Shown here in pieces: positions 35,348 through 42,828 of a stretch of DNA of 64,000 bases. Where the stretch lies: contig JAHDXL010000001.1 of NCBI GenBank assembly GCA_023382935.1, positions 345,003 through 409,002 on the forward strand, written 5' to 3'. The position numbers and the translations under genes are program-made. Origin of the DNA: Phycisphaerales bacterium (lineage in GTDB: Bacteria > Planctomycetota > Phycisphaerae > Phycisphaerales > UBA1924). Every line of letters begins with the position of its first letter. Position 1 is the stretch's first letter. The notes beneath the pieces are model-generated. The model worked only from the letters and a program-made list of their open reading frames with translations. It had not been told where the DNA came from and ran no database searches.

Positions 35348-35494
35348 GAACCAACCCCACGCCAAGCCCTCTGAAGCCCGAGTCCCCGACTTTTTCGAGG
35401 AATGGACGCCGTTCTTCACGCGTTCGGCTGAATCGGACCTCATCGTCGGCCGAAGGAGATCCCAAAAGGGGGCATTCGCTCCGAGAGCCATTGC

Positions 35495-36361
35495 ATGGAA
35501 TGTCGCGACCTGCTCAGGATCGATCAGGTCACCTATGAATCGGTGATCACCGAGTTGCGAGCGTCGGCCGTCCCGACCGTAGACTCCCGGCGCCGCGACG
35601 AGCGCGTGCCCTATGCCCTCCCTTCGGCGATGGTGGTGATCTTCCACTATGAATCGGTAGACGAGCGCGAGGCCTTTCAAGTCCGACCCTTCGACCTCTC
35701 CCCTTCGGGCATGGGCATCCTGCACGGGCAGTTTGTCTACCAGTCCACCCCTGTGATGGCGCTGATGAAAAACCTGGGCGGTCAGGTCGAGCGCGTCACC
35801 GGAAAGGTCGCCCACACGCGATTGGTGCGGGGGCGCATCCACGCCATCGGCATCACGTTCGACGAGCGACTCGATCTGTCGCGCTTCATCTCCAAGAGTG
35901 ATCCGGTGGGCGAAGGTCACCCGGCCCAGGTTCTCCGGGACTGGACGGATCTGGTCAAGGTGCCTCCTCGCGAAGTCGATCGCATCCTCCGCGACATCGA
36001 CAACCGGGCCGCTCGCTGCGAGCGTGCCAAAAACCGGGCCGAAGCACGCCATTGCTACCGCGGCAACGCGATGCTCGTCGTCTTCAACCCCGAGAACGCC
36101 GACACCCGGGCCAAGTTCCGCGTCATCCCCTCCGATCTCTCCGCCGGGGGTGTCGGCTTCCTCCACGGCACCTTCGTCCACCCCGGAACCCCCTGCCAGT
36201 TGATCCTTTCCGACCTCCACGGGCAAAGCAGGGTCGTCCGCGGCCTCGTCGTCCGCTGTGAACTGGCCAAGGGGCGCGTTCACGCCGTGGGCGTCAAGTT
36301 CGAGCATCCCATCGACCTCAACGAGTTCCGCGAGAGCGACGAGGGCCACAAGGCCGCCTGA
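35495..36361 (+). CDS. Tandem PilZ-like domain protein
   Basis: A 288-residue soluble protein with two similar halves. Half 1 (about 30-135) reads RRRDERVPYALPSAMVVIF, then FDLSPSGMGILHGQF: this contains an RxxxR-like arginine cluster and the (D/N)xSxxG motif that together bind cyclic di-GMP in PilZ domains. Half 2 (about 180-285) reads CYRGNAMLVVF, then SDLSAGGVGFLHGTF: the DxSxxG motif is kept but the arginine cluster is reduced, so it may not bind the nucleotide. Likely a second-messenger-responsive regulator of surface behaviour, perhaps pilus-related. The ribosome binding site is weak. It stands between fahA and ctaB on the same strand. Confidence 0.78.
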   Translation: MECRDLLRIDQVTYESVITELRASAVPTVDSRRRDERVPYALPSAMVVIFHYESVDEREAFQVRPFDLSPSGMGILHGQFVYQSTPVMALMKNLGGQVERVTGKVAHTRLVRGRIHAIGITFDERLDLSRFISKSDPVGEGHPAQVLRDWTDLVKVPPREVDRILRDIDNRAARCERAKNRAEARHCYRGNAMLVVFNPENADTRAKFRVIPSDLSAGGVGFLHGTFVHPGTPCQLILSDLHGQSRVVRGLVVRCELAKGRVHAVGVKFEHPIDLNEFRESDEGHKAA

Positions 36362-36406
36362 CGTCGGCATGTTTGCGGCTACAATGGGCCTCCACGGAAC
36401 GCCCCG

Positions 36407-37372
36407 ATGAGCCGCCTGACCGCGATTCCCAATCCGGAGTTCGTCACCCGTGCCTCGGGACGCGAGTGGGTTCGGGCTTTGGTCGAAACCACCAAGCCCG
36501 GCATTACCAAACTCGTCACCATCACTTCGATGGTCGGGTTCATCCTCGCGTGGCTCAGCCAGCACGGTGAGTCCTTTGCGGCTGCTCTCGTGTCAGGACT
36601 GCTCGCCAGCGTCGGCACGGCACTCGCGGCTGGGGGGGCCAACGCCCTCAACCAGTGGTGGGAATCGGAGCGCGACGCCCGCATGCGCCGCACGCACGGA
36701 CGCCCGCTGCCGGCCGAACGTCTGGCCCACGGGACCGTCTTCAAACTCGGATTCACGCTCTCGCTCGGCGGGACGCTGGTTTTGCTGGCCATTGGTCCGG
36801 TGCCGGCGCTGGTCGCCCTGACCTGCACCATCACCTACGTCTTCATCTACACCCCGATGAAGCCAAGGAGCGCCTGGTGCACGCTCGTCGGCGCCATTCC
36901 AGGTGCGCTGCCTCCGCTTATCGGCTGGACCAGCGCCTCCGGCAACGCAAGCCCCACGGCCATGCTCGATCCGGGTGCCCAGTCGCTCTTCTGGTTGATG
37001 ATGGTCTGGCAGATTCCGCACTTCATGGCCATCGCATGGATGTTCCGCGACGATTACCAGCGCGGCGGCATGCGCATGCTCCCGGTGATCGACCGCACCG
37101 GCCTGGGCACCGCCTCGGTCGTGTGCCTGACCAGCGCCTTGCTCGTGCCGGCCACGCTGGCGCCGGTCGTCGCCATGCCCCACGTGCTCGGTCCGGTCAG
37201 TTTCATCGTCGCGCTGGTTTCCGGACTGGCGTTCCTGGTCATGTCCGTGCGTCTGGCGCTGTCGCGCACCCAGCAGGTGGCCAGGCGCGTGTTCTTCGCT
37301 TCAATCATGCACCTGCCGCTGCTGCTGGTCGTCATGGTCGGCGAAGCCTTTGTCCGCGTGGTGCTGCTGTAG
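36407..37372 (+). CDS. ctaB: Protoheme IX farnesyltransferase (heme O synthase)
   Basis: Attaches a farnesyl group to heme B to make heme O for terminal oxidases; an inner-membrane UbiA-family prenyltransferase. The 321-residue protein has about eight to nine membrane segments. KPGITKLVTITSMVGF starts the first helix; the prenyl-diphosphate-Mg motif is NQWWESERDARMRRTHGRPLP, where the usual N-x3-D-x3-D has Glu for the first Asp; the second Asp-rich loop is MFRDDYQRGGMRMLPVID. ATG 36407 is 45 nt after the PilZ-like stop. SCO1, a copper chaperone for the same oxidase, follows by 33 nt, so the pair serves cytochrome c oxidase assembly. Confidence 0.94.
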   Translation: MSRLTAIPNPEFVTRASGREWVRALVETTKPGITKLVTITSMVGFILAWLSQHGESFAAALVSGLLASVGTALAAGGANALNQWWESERDARMRRTHGRPLPAERLAHGTVFKLGFTLSLGGTLVLLAIGPVPALVALTCTITYVFIYTPMKPRSAWCTLVGAIPGALPPLIGWTSASGNASPTAMLDPGAQSLFWLMMVWQIPHFMAIAWMFRDDYQRGGMRMLPVIDRTGLGTASVVCLTSALLVPATLAPVVAMPHVLGPVSFIVALVSGLAFLVMSVRLALSRTQQVARRVFFASIMHLPLLLVVMVGEAFVRVVLL

Positions 37373-37405
37373 AGTGCCAACAGGGTTCTGGGAGGCCATC
37401 AACGG

Positions 37406-38104
37406 ATGCCGCGAGCCGTCGCCATCGTCATCATGCTCGCCGTGTCGGCCGTCGTCGCCGCAACCATCGCCACCGGCGTCATGCTGGTGCTCGCGCCGTC
37501 GCGCGTGCAACACACGGGGCCGACCGTCGTCGTGCCACTCGCACGCGGAGCGAACACGATCATCCCCGGGCAGCCTCCGGAAGTGCTGGCCGACATGAAA
37601 ATCCTCCCCTTCCGGCTGATCAACCAGGACGCCAGGCCGGTCGATGAGACGATCTTTCACGGGAAGATCAGCATCATCGACTTCTTTTTCACCCGCTGCC
37701 CCGGTCCTTGTCCCACGATGACCACGGAAATCCGGCGCATTCAGCAGGAACTGGCCGACACCCGTGTGCAGTTCATCAGTTTTAGCGTTGATGCCCAGTA
37801 CGACGGGCCCGGCGTGCTGCGCGCCTACGCCGAGAGTTACGGTGCCGACCTGTCCAACTGGACCTTCGTCACCGGCGACCCCGCGCAGATCGAAGCGATC
37901 ATGACCCAGGGCCTCGGCTTTGCCTTCGAACGCGACAAGACCGCGCCGGTCACGCTCTCCAACGGCGAGCAGGGCGACAACATCCTTCACCCCACCCACC
38001 TGGTGCTGGTCGGACCTGATCGGACCGTGCTTGCCCTAGCCGCGGTCGGCAACCATGAGCATATCCAGTTGCTCGTCGAGGGTGCGCGACGTCTGGCCAA
38101 GTGA
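37406..38104 (+). CDS. SCO1/SenC-family copper chaperone
   Basis: A 232-residue membrane-anchored thioredoxin-fold protein that delivers copper to the CuA site of cytochrome oxidase. Residues 5-30 are the anchor (AIVIMLAVSAVVAATIATGVMLVL). The copper site is Cys98-x3-Cys102 (FFTRCPGPCPTM) plus a His in ILHPTHLVLV (His195 or His198). VDAQYDGPGVLRAYAESYG and WTFVTGD are further family blocks. It follows ctaB by 33 nt in an apparent operon. Its 3' end overlaps the end of a small convergent ORF by 69 nt. Confidence 0.93.
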   Translation: MPRAVAIVIMLAVSAVVAATIATGVMLVLAPSRVQHTGPTVVVPLARGANTIIPGQPPEVLADMKILPFRLINQDARPVDETIFHGKISIIDFFFTRCPGPCPTMTTEIRRIQQELADTRVQFISFSVDAQYDGPGVLRAYAESYGADLSNWTFVTGDPAQIEAIMTQGLGFAFERDKTAPVTLSNGEQGDNILHPTHLVLVGPDRTVLALAAVGNHEHIQLLVEGARRLAK

Positions 38105-38284
38105 TTCCATGGTCGCCAGCACGCCCGGCAGCAAAGCGTCGGCCCGGGCTCGACGCCCGTTCCCGTCCTGCGCCACGCGCACCATCAGGTGATCGAGCAA
38201 CCGGCGTCTAGCCCGCTCTTTGGCCGTAGCGAGCTCTGCCGGGCTGCTCACGTTCTCCGCTCCCTCTCGTGGATCCTGCTGCAT
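38036..38284 (-). CDS. Small hypothetical ORF downstream of ECF sigma factor
   Basis: An 82-residue hydrophilic, helical-looking product (LATAKERARRRLLDHLMVRVAQDG, LLPGVLATMESLGQTSRTLDEQLDML). It overlaps the end of the ECF sigma gene by 77 nt in another frame and the end of the SCO1 gene by 69 nt on the opposite strand. Such tight packing and the lack of a good ribosome binding site make it uncertain, but a small protein coupled to an ECF factor is plausible as a regulator. It shows no transmembrane segment, unlike classical anti-sigma factors. Confidence 0.4.
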   Translation of the reverse strand: MQQDPREGAENVSSPAELATAKERARRRLLDHLMVRVAQDGNGRRARADALLPGVLATMESLGQTSRTLDEQLDMLMVADRG

Positions 38285-38810
38285 CTGCGTTTCGCCCCGC
38301 CGCTGTCTTCGGGCTCGAGTGCTGCTTGAGCCGTTGCAAGCCCCTGAACTTCCAGTTGTTCACCGATGACGTCTTGACACCCAGCGCCGCCGCCGCCTCA
38401 TCGTAACTCAACCCGCGCAGGATGATGAGTTGCACGGCATCCTGCTCGCACTGGCTGAGTTGCCGCAACGACTCGGCCAGATCGGAATCTTGTTCTACCC
38501 CGCCGCCCGCCCGATCTCCCGGTCGGCACGCCGCCTCACACACACGCTCCCGCTCCTCGGCTGCGTGCCGGTAGAACTGCTGCAGTTTCCGGTACCGCCG
38601 CTTGAGCAGGTTGTCCGCAATCTTGATGAGATAACTCGATTCGATGATCCTCGTTTCAAGATCCGGAAGATCAAGCAGGCGTACGAATACATCCTGCGCG
38701 ATGTCCTCGGCCGTCTGCGCATCCACCGAGCGCCGGGCGAAGCAATACACCCGTTCGTAATACTTCTCAAAGAGGTTGAGGACGCGCAACGCCTGCGATT
38801 CCGAACTCAT
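38208..38810 (-). CDS. ECF-type RNA polymerase sigma factor
   Basis: A 200-residue extracytoplasmic-function sigma factor. Region 2 is at about residues 10-75 (VLNLFEKYYERVYCFARRSV, AEDIAQDVFVRLLDLPDLE, SYLIKIADNLLKRRYRK). Region 4 is at about 115-165 (LSQCEQDAVQLIILRGLSYDEAAAALGVKTSSVNNWKFRGLQRL), with an N-N-W-K turn where most ECF factors have V-K-S-R. ATG 38810 has GGGAGG about nine bases upstream. The C-terminal 35 residues after the helix-turn-helix are low complexity. Its upstream region contains an AT-rich inverted repeat. No anti-sigma factor with a membrane segment is adjacent. Confidence 0.88.
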   Translation of the reverse strand: MSSESQALRVLNLFEKYYERVYCFARRSVDAQTAEDIAQDVFVRLLDLPDLETRIIESSYLIKIADNLLKRRYRKLQQFYRHAAEERERVCEAACRPGDRAGGGVEQDSDLAESLRQLSQCEQDAVQLIILRGLSYDEAAAALGVKTSSVNNWKFRGLQRLKQHSSPKTAAGRNADAAGSTRGSGEREQPGRARYGQRAG

Positions 38811-39160
38811 CCGGACGCCTCCCAGTTCGATCGAGACTCCCACGCCTCGTGTCCCACTTTCCTGCTCGTCCGCCGCATTTGAGCCGTTGTTCCCATCAAC
38901 AACTCAAATCACACAGGCGCCCGCACACGCAACGTAACGGGAGAAAAAGCAGCCTCCCCTCTCCAGAATGTCGATCAATACAGTACCGATTCGAAAGCGA
39001 AGGTACAGAGGGTGGTTCCACCATTTCTTGTTCCACCACAAAAATCCTGAAAGGACCGCACCCGATTCAGGTTGTCGCATGGGATGGCTCTCATCTCTCC
39101 GCGTGCGCTGAGACCAACGCGCTGAAACTCGTTGAATTTCGGATCACCGAGCAACAGGCC
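38811..39160. other. AT-richer regulatory region between ECF sigma gene and a rightward ORF
   Basis: About 350 nt without a clear gene, noticeably richer in A and T than its surroundings. It contains a strong inverted repeat at 38877-38909 (ATTTGAG...CTCAAAT enclosing TTGTT/AACAA) and the palindrome GGTGGTTCCACC (39011-39022), with TTCCACC repeated at 39031. These may control the ECF sigma gene, whose start is 66 nt from the first element. Confidence 0.45.
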
Positions 39161-39598
39161 ATGAATCACCTCTCACCAAGGCATGAAATGCCTGGACGCG
39201 CTCCGGAGTACCGCGCAAATCCTGCCGGTTCTCCCCTAGTCTCGTGGGTGGCCCGCATGTCCGTGCGCGAGCGCATCGACCTCAAGTACCGTTTGGCCGA
39301 ACGCACGATCCTGCTGGAGACGGACCCTCACTTCGCCCGCCGTGTCGACCGCGAAGAGTCGGCCCGCGCCGCCGCGCTGTTCCTCGAATACGCCCGCGAG
39401 CATCATCTCGCGCCGGCCGAAGTCGAGAGCCTCCTCGATCAGGCCGCCCATGACGCCACCGCGGCCCTCGATCAACTCGATGGTCCGGCACGCGGACGCC
39501 CGACGCAACTGCCCGGTCGCCACGCCAGCGGCCGCGCCCAGCCGACCTCCGCTTCACGCTCGTCCGCCGCCGGACGCGACGGCACACGCAGACGCTGA
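39161..39598 (+). CDS. Hypothetical protein, 145 aa
   Basis: I do not recognise this protein. The central part is a well-formed, charged helical segment (MSVRERIDLKYRLAERTILLE, REESARAAALFLEYAREHHLAPAEVESLLDQAAHDATAALDQL), and the last 35 residues are Arg/Ser/Pro-rich and probably disordered. The start is uncertain: ATG 39161, GTG 39242 or ATG 39257 all keep the helical core and none has a strong ribosome binding site. It is convergent with the aminopeptidase gene and ends 19 nt from it. Soluble, no signal peptide. Confidence 0.5.
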   Translation: MNHLSPRHEMPGRAPEYRANPAGSPLVSWVARMSVRERIDLKYRLAERTILLETDPHFARRVDREESARAAALFLEYAREHHLAPAEVESLLDQAAHDATAALDQLDGPARGRPTQLPGRHASGRAQPTSASRSSAAGRDGTRRR

Positions 39599-39616
39599 GC
39601 CCGCCACCGTCGCCGT

Positions 39617-40849
39617 TCAGCGCGCACTTCGCCGGGCCGCACGCATCGCCGCCTCGACGTCCTCAGCAGTGCGCGGGATCGCGTTGGTCAGGTTCCTGCG
39701 TCCGTCACGGGTGATGAGAATGTCATCCTCGATGCGGATGCCCAGCCCGCGATCCTGCAGGTACACCCCCGGCTCGATGGTGAAGATCATGCCCGGCTCG
39801 AGTTTGCCGGACGTCGGCGGGTCATGCACTTCCAGTCCGATGTGATGCCCGATGCCATGCACGAATGTGTCGCCCAGCCCGGCGCGATCGATCACCTCCC
39901 GGCTGGCCATGTCTACGTCGACGAAGGTCGCGCCGGGTCGCGCCGCCCTGATGCCCGCGTCCAGCGATCGAAGCACCAGGTCATAAATCTCGCGCTGCTC
40001 CTTCGTGAACCTGCCCGAGACCGGGAACGCCCGCGTCACGTCGGCCGCATACCCCCCCACCTCCGCGGCCGCGTCGATCAGCAGTACCTGCCCTTCCTCC
40101 AGCACCGCGTCATTGCGCATGTAGTGCAGCACCGTGGCGTTGGCGCCGGCGCCGACAATCGAGTTGTACGCCGTGCGCTCGCCTCCGCCATCGGTGAAGC
40201 CTGCTTCGAGCGCCCGCTGCACGTCGCGCTCACTCACGCCCGGCGCAATCACCCCCAACACGCGCTCATACCCCAGGCGCGTCGCCTCGGCCGCCTTTCG
40301 AATCAGCCCCTGCTCGGCCCGCGACTTGACCGCGCGCATCTGAGGCAGCAGGTCCGTGCGATCCTCGATCGTCACGCCCGGCACCCGCTCGCACACCTTG
40401 CGAAACACCGCCAGGTCCGCCGACACCGGAGCCTCATACACGGCGAACTGGTGCAGGCATGCCAGCCGCTTGGTCCGCTTCGCCGCCGCCGTGAGAAACC
40501 GCGGCAGCGCCGTCGTGCGGATCACCGAATCAAACCCCGTCGCCTGCTTCATCTTCGCGCTGATCAGTTCGCGGAACCCGTCCCACTGCTCCAACTCCGG
40601 GTCGGTCGGGCGCAGCACCAGCATGATGCGCCGGCGCGGATCAGGATTTGTTGGGTCAAAAAGCACCGCCGCGCCCGGCTCATCTCGAATGCCCGTCAGA
40701 TAGTGAAAATCGGCTGCGGGCTCCCATCCGCCGCGCAGCGGAGGCGCCCCCGAGCCGGCATGCACCAGCGCCACCGCCCCTTTCAGCGCACGCAGCACTC
40801 GCTGACGACGATCACGAAACTCCTCCACCTTGATCGGGCTGCGGATCAT
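39617..40849 (-). CDS. pepP: Xaa-Pro aminopeptidase (M24B family)
   Basis: Removes N-terminal residues that precede proline. The 410-residue protein has an N-terminal creatinase-like domain (about 1-170, with FHYLTGIRDEPGAAVLFDP) and a pita-bread catalytic domain. The five metal ligands are visible: Asp in VLLIDAAAE, Asp in YAADVTRAFP, His in GIGHHIGLEVHD, Glu in FTIEPGVYL and Glu in GIRIEDDILIT. ATG 40849 has GAGGAA about six bases upstream and overlaps the receiver-like gene by 38 nt, suggesting coupled translation in the tilS operon. Confidence 0.95.
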   Translation of the reverse strand: MIRSPIKVEEFRDRRQRVLRALKGAVALVHAGSGAPPLRGGWEPAADFHYLTGIRDEPGAAVLFDPTNPDPRRRIMLVLRPTDPELEQWDGFRELISAKMKQATGFDSVIRTTALPRFLTAAAKRTKRLACLHQFAVYEAPVSADLAVFRKVCERVPGVTIEDRTDLLPQMRAVKSRAEQGLIRKAAEATRLGYERVLGVIAPGVSERDVQRALEAGFTDGGGERTAYNSIVGAGANATVLHYMRNDAVLEEGQVLLIDAAAEVGGYAADVTRAFPVSGRFTKEQREIYDLVLRSLDAGIRAARPGATFVDVDMASREVIDRAGLGDTFVHGIGHHIGLEVHDPPTSGKLEPGMIFTIEPGVYLQDRGLGIRIEDDILITRDGRRNLTNAIPRTAEDVEAAMRAARRSAR

Positions 40850-41237
40850 CAACGTTCCTCTCCACGCCTGCCAGCGCGTCCACGAGCAGACGCCTGGTCT
40901 TGTCAGTGTTCACCTCGGACTTGCCGAATCCCCGAAGCGCTCCGGCCTCCTCGGCCTGAGCCTGGGCATCAGCATAGTTGCTCACCAGCATCCACCGCAT
41001 CTTCCCTTGACCTGCCCTCGCACGAATCAACTCCACCCCGCTCTCGCTCTCAAAGTCGCCCTCGAGCACGCGATTGACCAATGCCAGATCCGCCCGGCCC
41101 ATGTGCGCTTCCAGATCGCGTGCAGAGTTGACCAGTTGAATCTGATCGGTCGCCAGCGCCGTCTTCACGGCCCGGCGCAGCATGAACGCATCGGGCCCGC
41201 AGTGGCCCACCAGCAGCACCCGGGCCTCACCGGACAT
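40812..41237 (-). CDS. Response-regulator receiver-like protein, probably degenerate
   Basis: A 141-residue protein shaped like a stand-alone receiver domain: ARVLLVGHCGPDAFMLRRAVKTAL for strand 1 and helix 1, IQLVNSARDLEAHMGRADLALVNRVLEG for strands 2-3, MRWMLVSNYADAQAQAEEAGALRGFGKSEV for strands 4-5. The DD pair of a true receiver is replaced (GHC) and the phospho-acceptor Asp position reads ALVNRV, so phosphorylation is unlikely; the final Lys (GKSEV) is kept. ATG 41237 overlaps the end of tilS by 11 nt. Its function is unknown; fold assignment is by eye. Confidence 0.68.
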   Translation of the reverse strand: MSGEARVLLVGHCGPDAFMLRRAVKTALATDQIQLVNSARDLEAHMGRADLALVNRVLEGDFESESGVELIRARAGQGKMRWMLVSNYADAQAQAEEAGALRGFGKSEVNTDKTRRLLVDALAGVERNVDDPQPDQGGGVS

Positions 41238-42258
41238 CACCCACCCCCTTCATGCTGACCCGCTCGCGCTCGACGATCACGCGCACACCGCCCCACTCAA
41301 AGACGCGCTGCCCGCCCGCATGGTCGCGGATGCCGCGCACGCACGCTCCCACCGCCCGGGCTCCGCGCCGATCGCTCCCCCGCTGCCCGCTCACGCGCAA
41401 GGCCGCCAGACGAAGCGCCTGCCCCAGCACCCACTCATGGGAGGCTCGCAAGCGATTCCGCTCCCACGTCAGCACGCCTTCGCCCTGCGCCGCGGTTTCC
41501 AGCAGCGCCGCCGCCTCGTCATGGAGGTGTGACGCCGCGCGTCTCATCTGTCGAGCCACACGCTCGGCGTTCTCGGCCGCGCGAGGCTCGATCTCCAGCA
41601 GCGCCGGCAATACGCGCAGCCGCAACGCCGCCCGCGCCAACGTCGCATCCTCATTGGTCGCATCGACACGCCACGCAAACCCGCAGCGCGCGCAGAACTC
41701 CTCGCACTCCCTTCGCCGCACCCCCAATGCCGGGCGGATGATCTCCACCGCGCCCATTGACCGGCGCGGTGCGATTCCCCGCATCCCGTGCACCCCGGCT
41801 CCCCGGCACAGCCGCAGCAGTAGCGTTTCCAACTGGTCGTCGGCGTGGTGAGCCGTCGCGACAAACCTCAGTCCCCGTTCGACCGCCATTTGGCACAAAG
41901 CCCAATATCGCTCGCGCCGCGCCACCGCCTCGAGGTTCCCCACCTCCCCTCGCACCACCACCTGCCGCTCGACGAACGACAGATCCAGCGCCTCGGCCAG
42001 CGCCCGCGTCGCGTCGCGGTCCGCCAGCGCCTGCTCGCGCGGACGCCAGTCATGCACCACGTGCGCCACGGTCGGGCTCCGGTCGGCCAGCGCCAGCACC
42101 AGGGCGGCAGAATCTGCGCCTCCCGAACAGGCGATCAACGTCGCACGTTCCGAGTCCCGAATGTCCGAACCACCCGTCAGCGATCTCCAGCCCGCCCGCA
42201 CCCGTCTGACGAAGGGGTCGCGCGGACCTGGCAACTTGATCGCACCCGTCGTGTTCAT
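41227..42258 (-). CDS. tilS: tRNA(Ile)-lysidine synthase
   Basis: Modifies cytidine 34 of the AUA-reading tRNA-Ile to lysidine, an essential decoding step. The 343-residue protein has the N-type ATP pyrophosphatase loop CSGGADSAALV (SGGxDS at 45-50), HVVHDWRPREQALADRD, ATAHHADDQLETLLLRLCRGAGVHGMRGI and RPALGVRRRECEEFC, all hallmarks of TilS. The C-terminal substrate-binding domain is short. ATG 42258 is only 6 nt from the divergent ATG of the next gene; the spacer with both starts is the palindrome CATCGGCCGATG. No ribosome binding site is evident. It heads an operon with the receiver-like gene and pepP, all overlapping. Confidence 0.93.
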   Translation of the reverse strand: MNTTGAIKLPGPRDPFVRRVRAGWRSLTGGSDIRDSERATLIACSGGADSAALVLALADRSPTVAHVVHDWRPREQALADRDATRALAEALDLSFVERQVVVRGEVGNLEAVARRERYWALCQMAVERGLRFVATAHHADDQLETLLLRLCRGAGVHGMRGIAPRRSMGAVEIIRPALGVRRRECEEFCARCGFAWRVDATNEDATLARAALRLRVLPALLEIEPRAAENAERVARQMRRAASHLHDEAAALLETAAQGEGVLTWERNRLRASHEWVLGQALRLAALRVSGQRGSDRRGARAVGACVRGIRDHAGGQRVFEWGGVRVIVERERVSMKGVGDVR

Positions 42259-42264
42259 CGGCCG

Positions 42265-42828
42265 ATGATAGGAATCGTGCAGACAACCCCCGCACAACCC
42301 GCTTCCGAGATCGTGGTGCAGCGGCCCGACGCGCACCCGGCGATCCGGTCTTCCGGCCACACGCTCTCGACATTCCTGATCGGCTTCGGCACGCTGCTGC
42401 TGCTCTTCACCCTGGTACGCATGCTGCGCAAGAGCCGCTCACGCCTAGCGACCGCTCAGGAAGATCCTCGCGAGGTCATTGCCCATCACCGCGCCGTCCA
42501 CAATGCCGCCCGCGAGCCGCTCGACTCTGTGATGGCCGAGGCCAACGAACTGGCCGTGCGCCTCGCCAAGATCCTCGACGCCAAGGCGGCACGACTCGAA
42601 CTGCTGATCGAACAAGCCGACGAACGCCTGGCCCAAATGGAGAGGATTTCGCCGCAGCCGACTCATGCGGCCTGGACGTCCTCGCCGTCCCCCCAGATGC
42701 CGGGTGTCGGTTCCATTGAACGCCAGGTGCTCGAACTGGCCGAGAAGGGATGCGACTCGTCGCAGATTGCTCGGCGCGTGAACCGATCCGTCGGCGAGGT
42801 TGAACTCATCCTGGCGCTGCGTCGCTAG
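42265..42828 (+). CDS. Membrane-anchored coiled-coil protein with C-terminal HTH-like segment
   Basis: A 187-residue protein: one membrane segment (about 34-53, TFLIGFGTLLLLFTLVRML), a long helical, probably coiled-coil region (EVIAHHRAVHNAAREPLDSVMAEANELAVRLAKILDAKAARLELLIEQADERLAQME) and a C-terminal helix-turn-helix-like segment (IERQVLELAEKGCDSSQIARRVNRSVGEVELILALR). The layout is reminiscent of DUF6115 proteins. Its function is unknown. The start is almost back to back with tilS, and the 3' end overlaps the convergent kinase gene by 23 nt. Confidence 0.75.
   Translation: MIGIVQTTPAQPASEIVVQRPDAHPAIRSSGHTLSTFLIGFGTLLLLFTLVRMLRKSRSRLATAQEDPREVIAHHRAVHNAAREPLDSVMAEANELAVRLAKILDAKAARLELLIEQADERLAQMERISPQPTHAAWTSSPSPQMPGVGSIERQVLELAEKGCDSSQIARRVNRSVGEVELILALRR

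Noticed and set aside
34226-36565. A 779-codon open frame on the minus strand
   Set aside because: It lies antisense to fumarylacetoacetase and the PilZ-like protein, both with clear motifs, and its own sequence is low-complexity; long antisense frames are common at this GC content.
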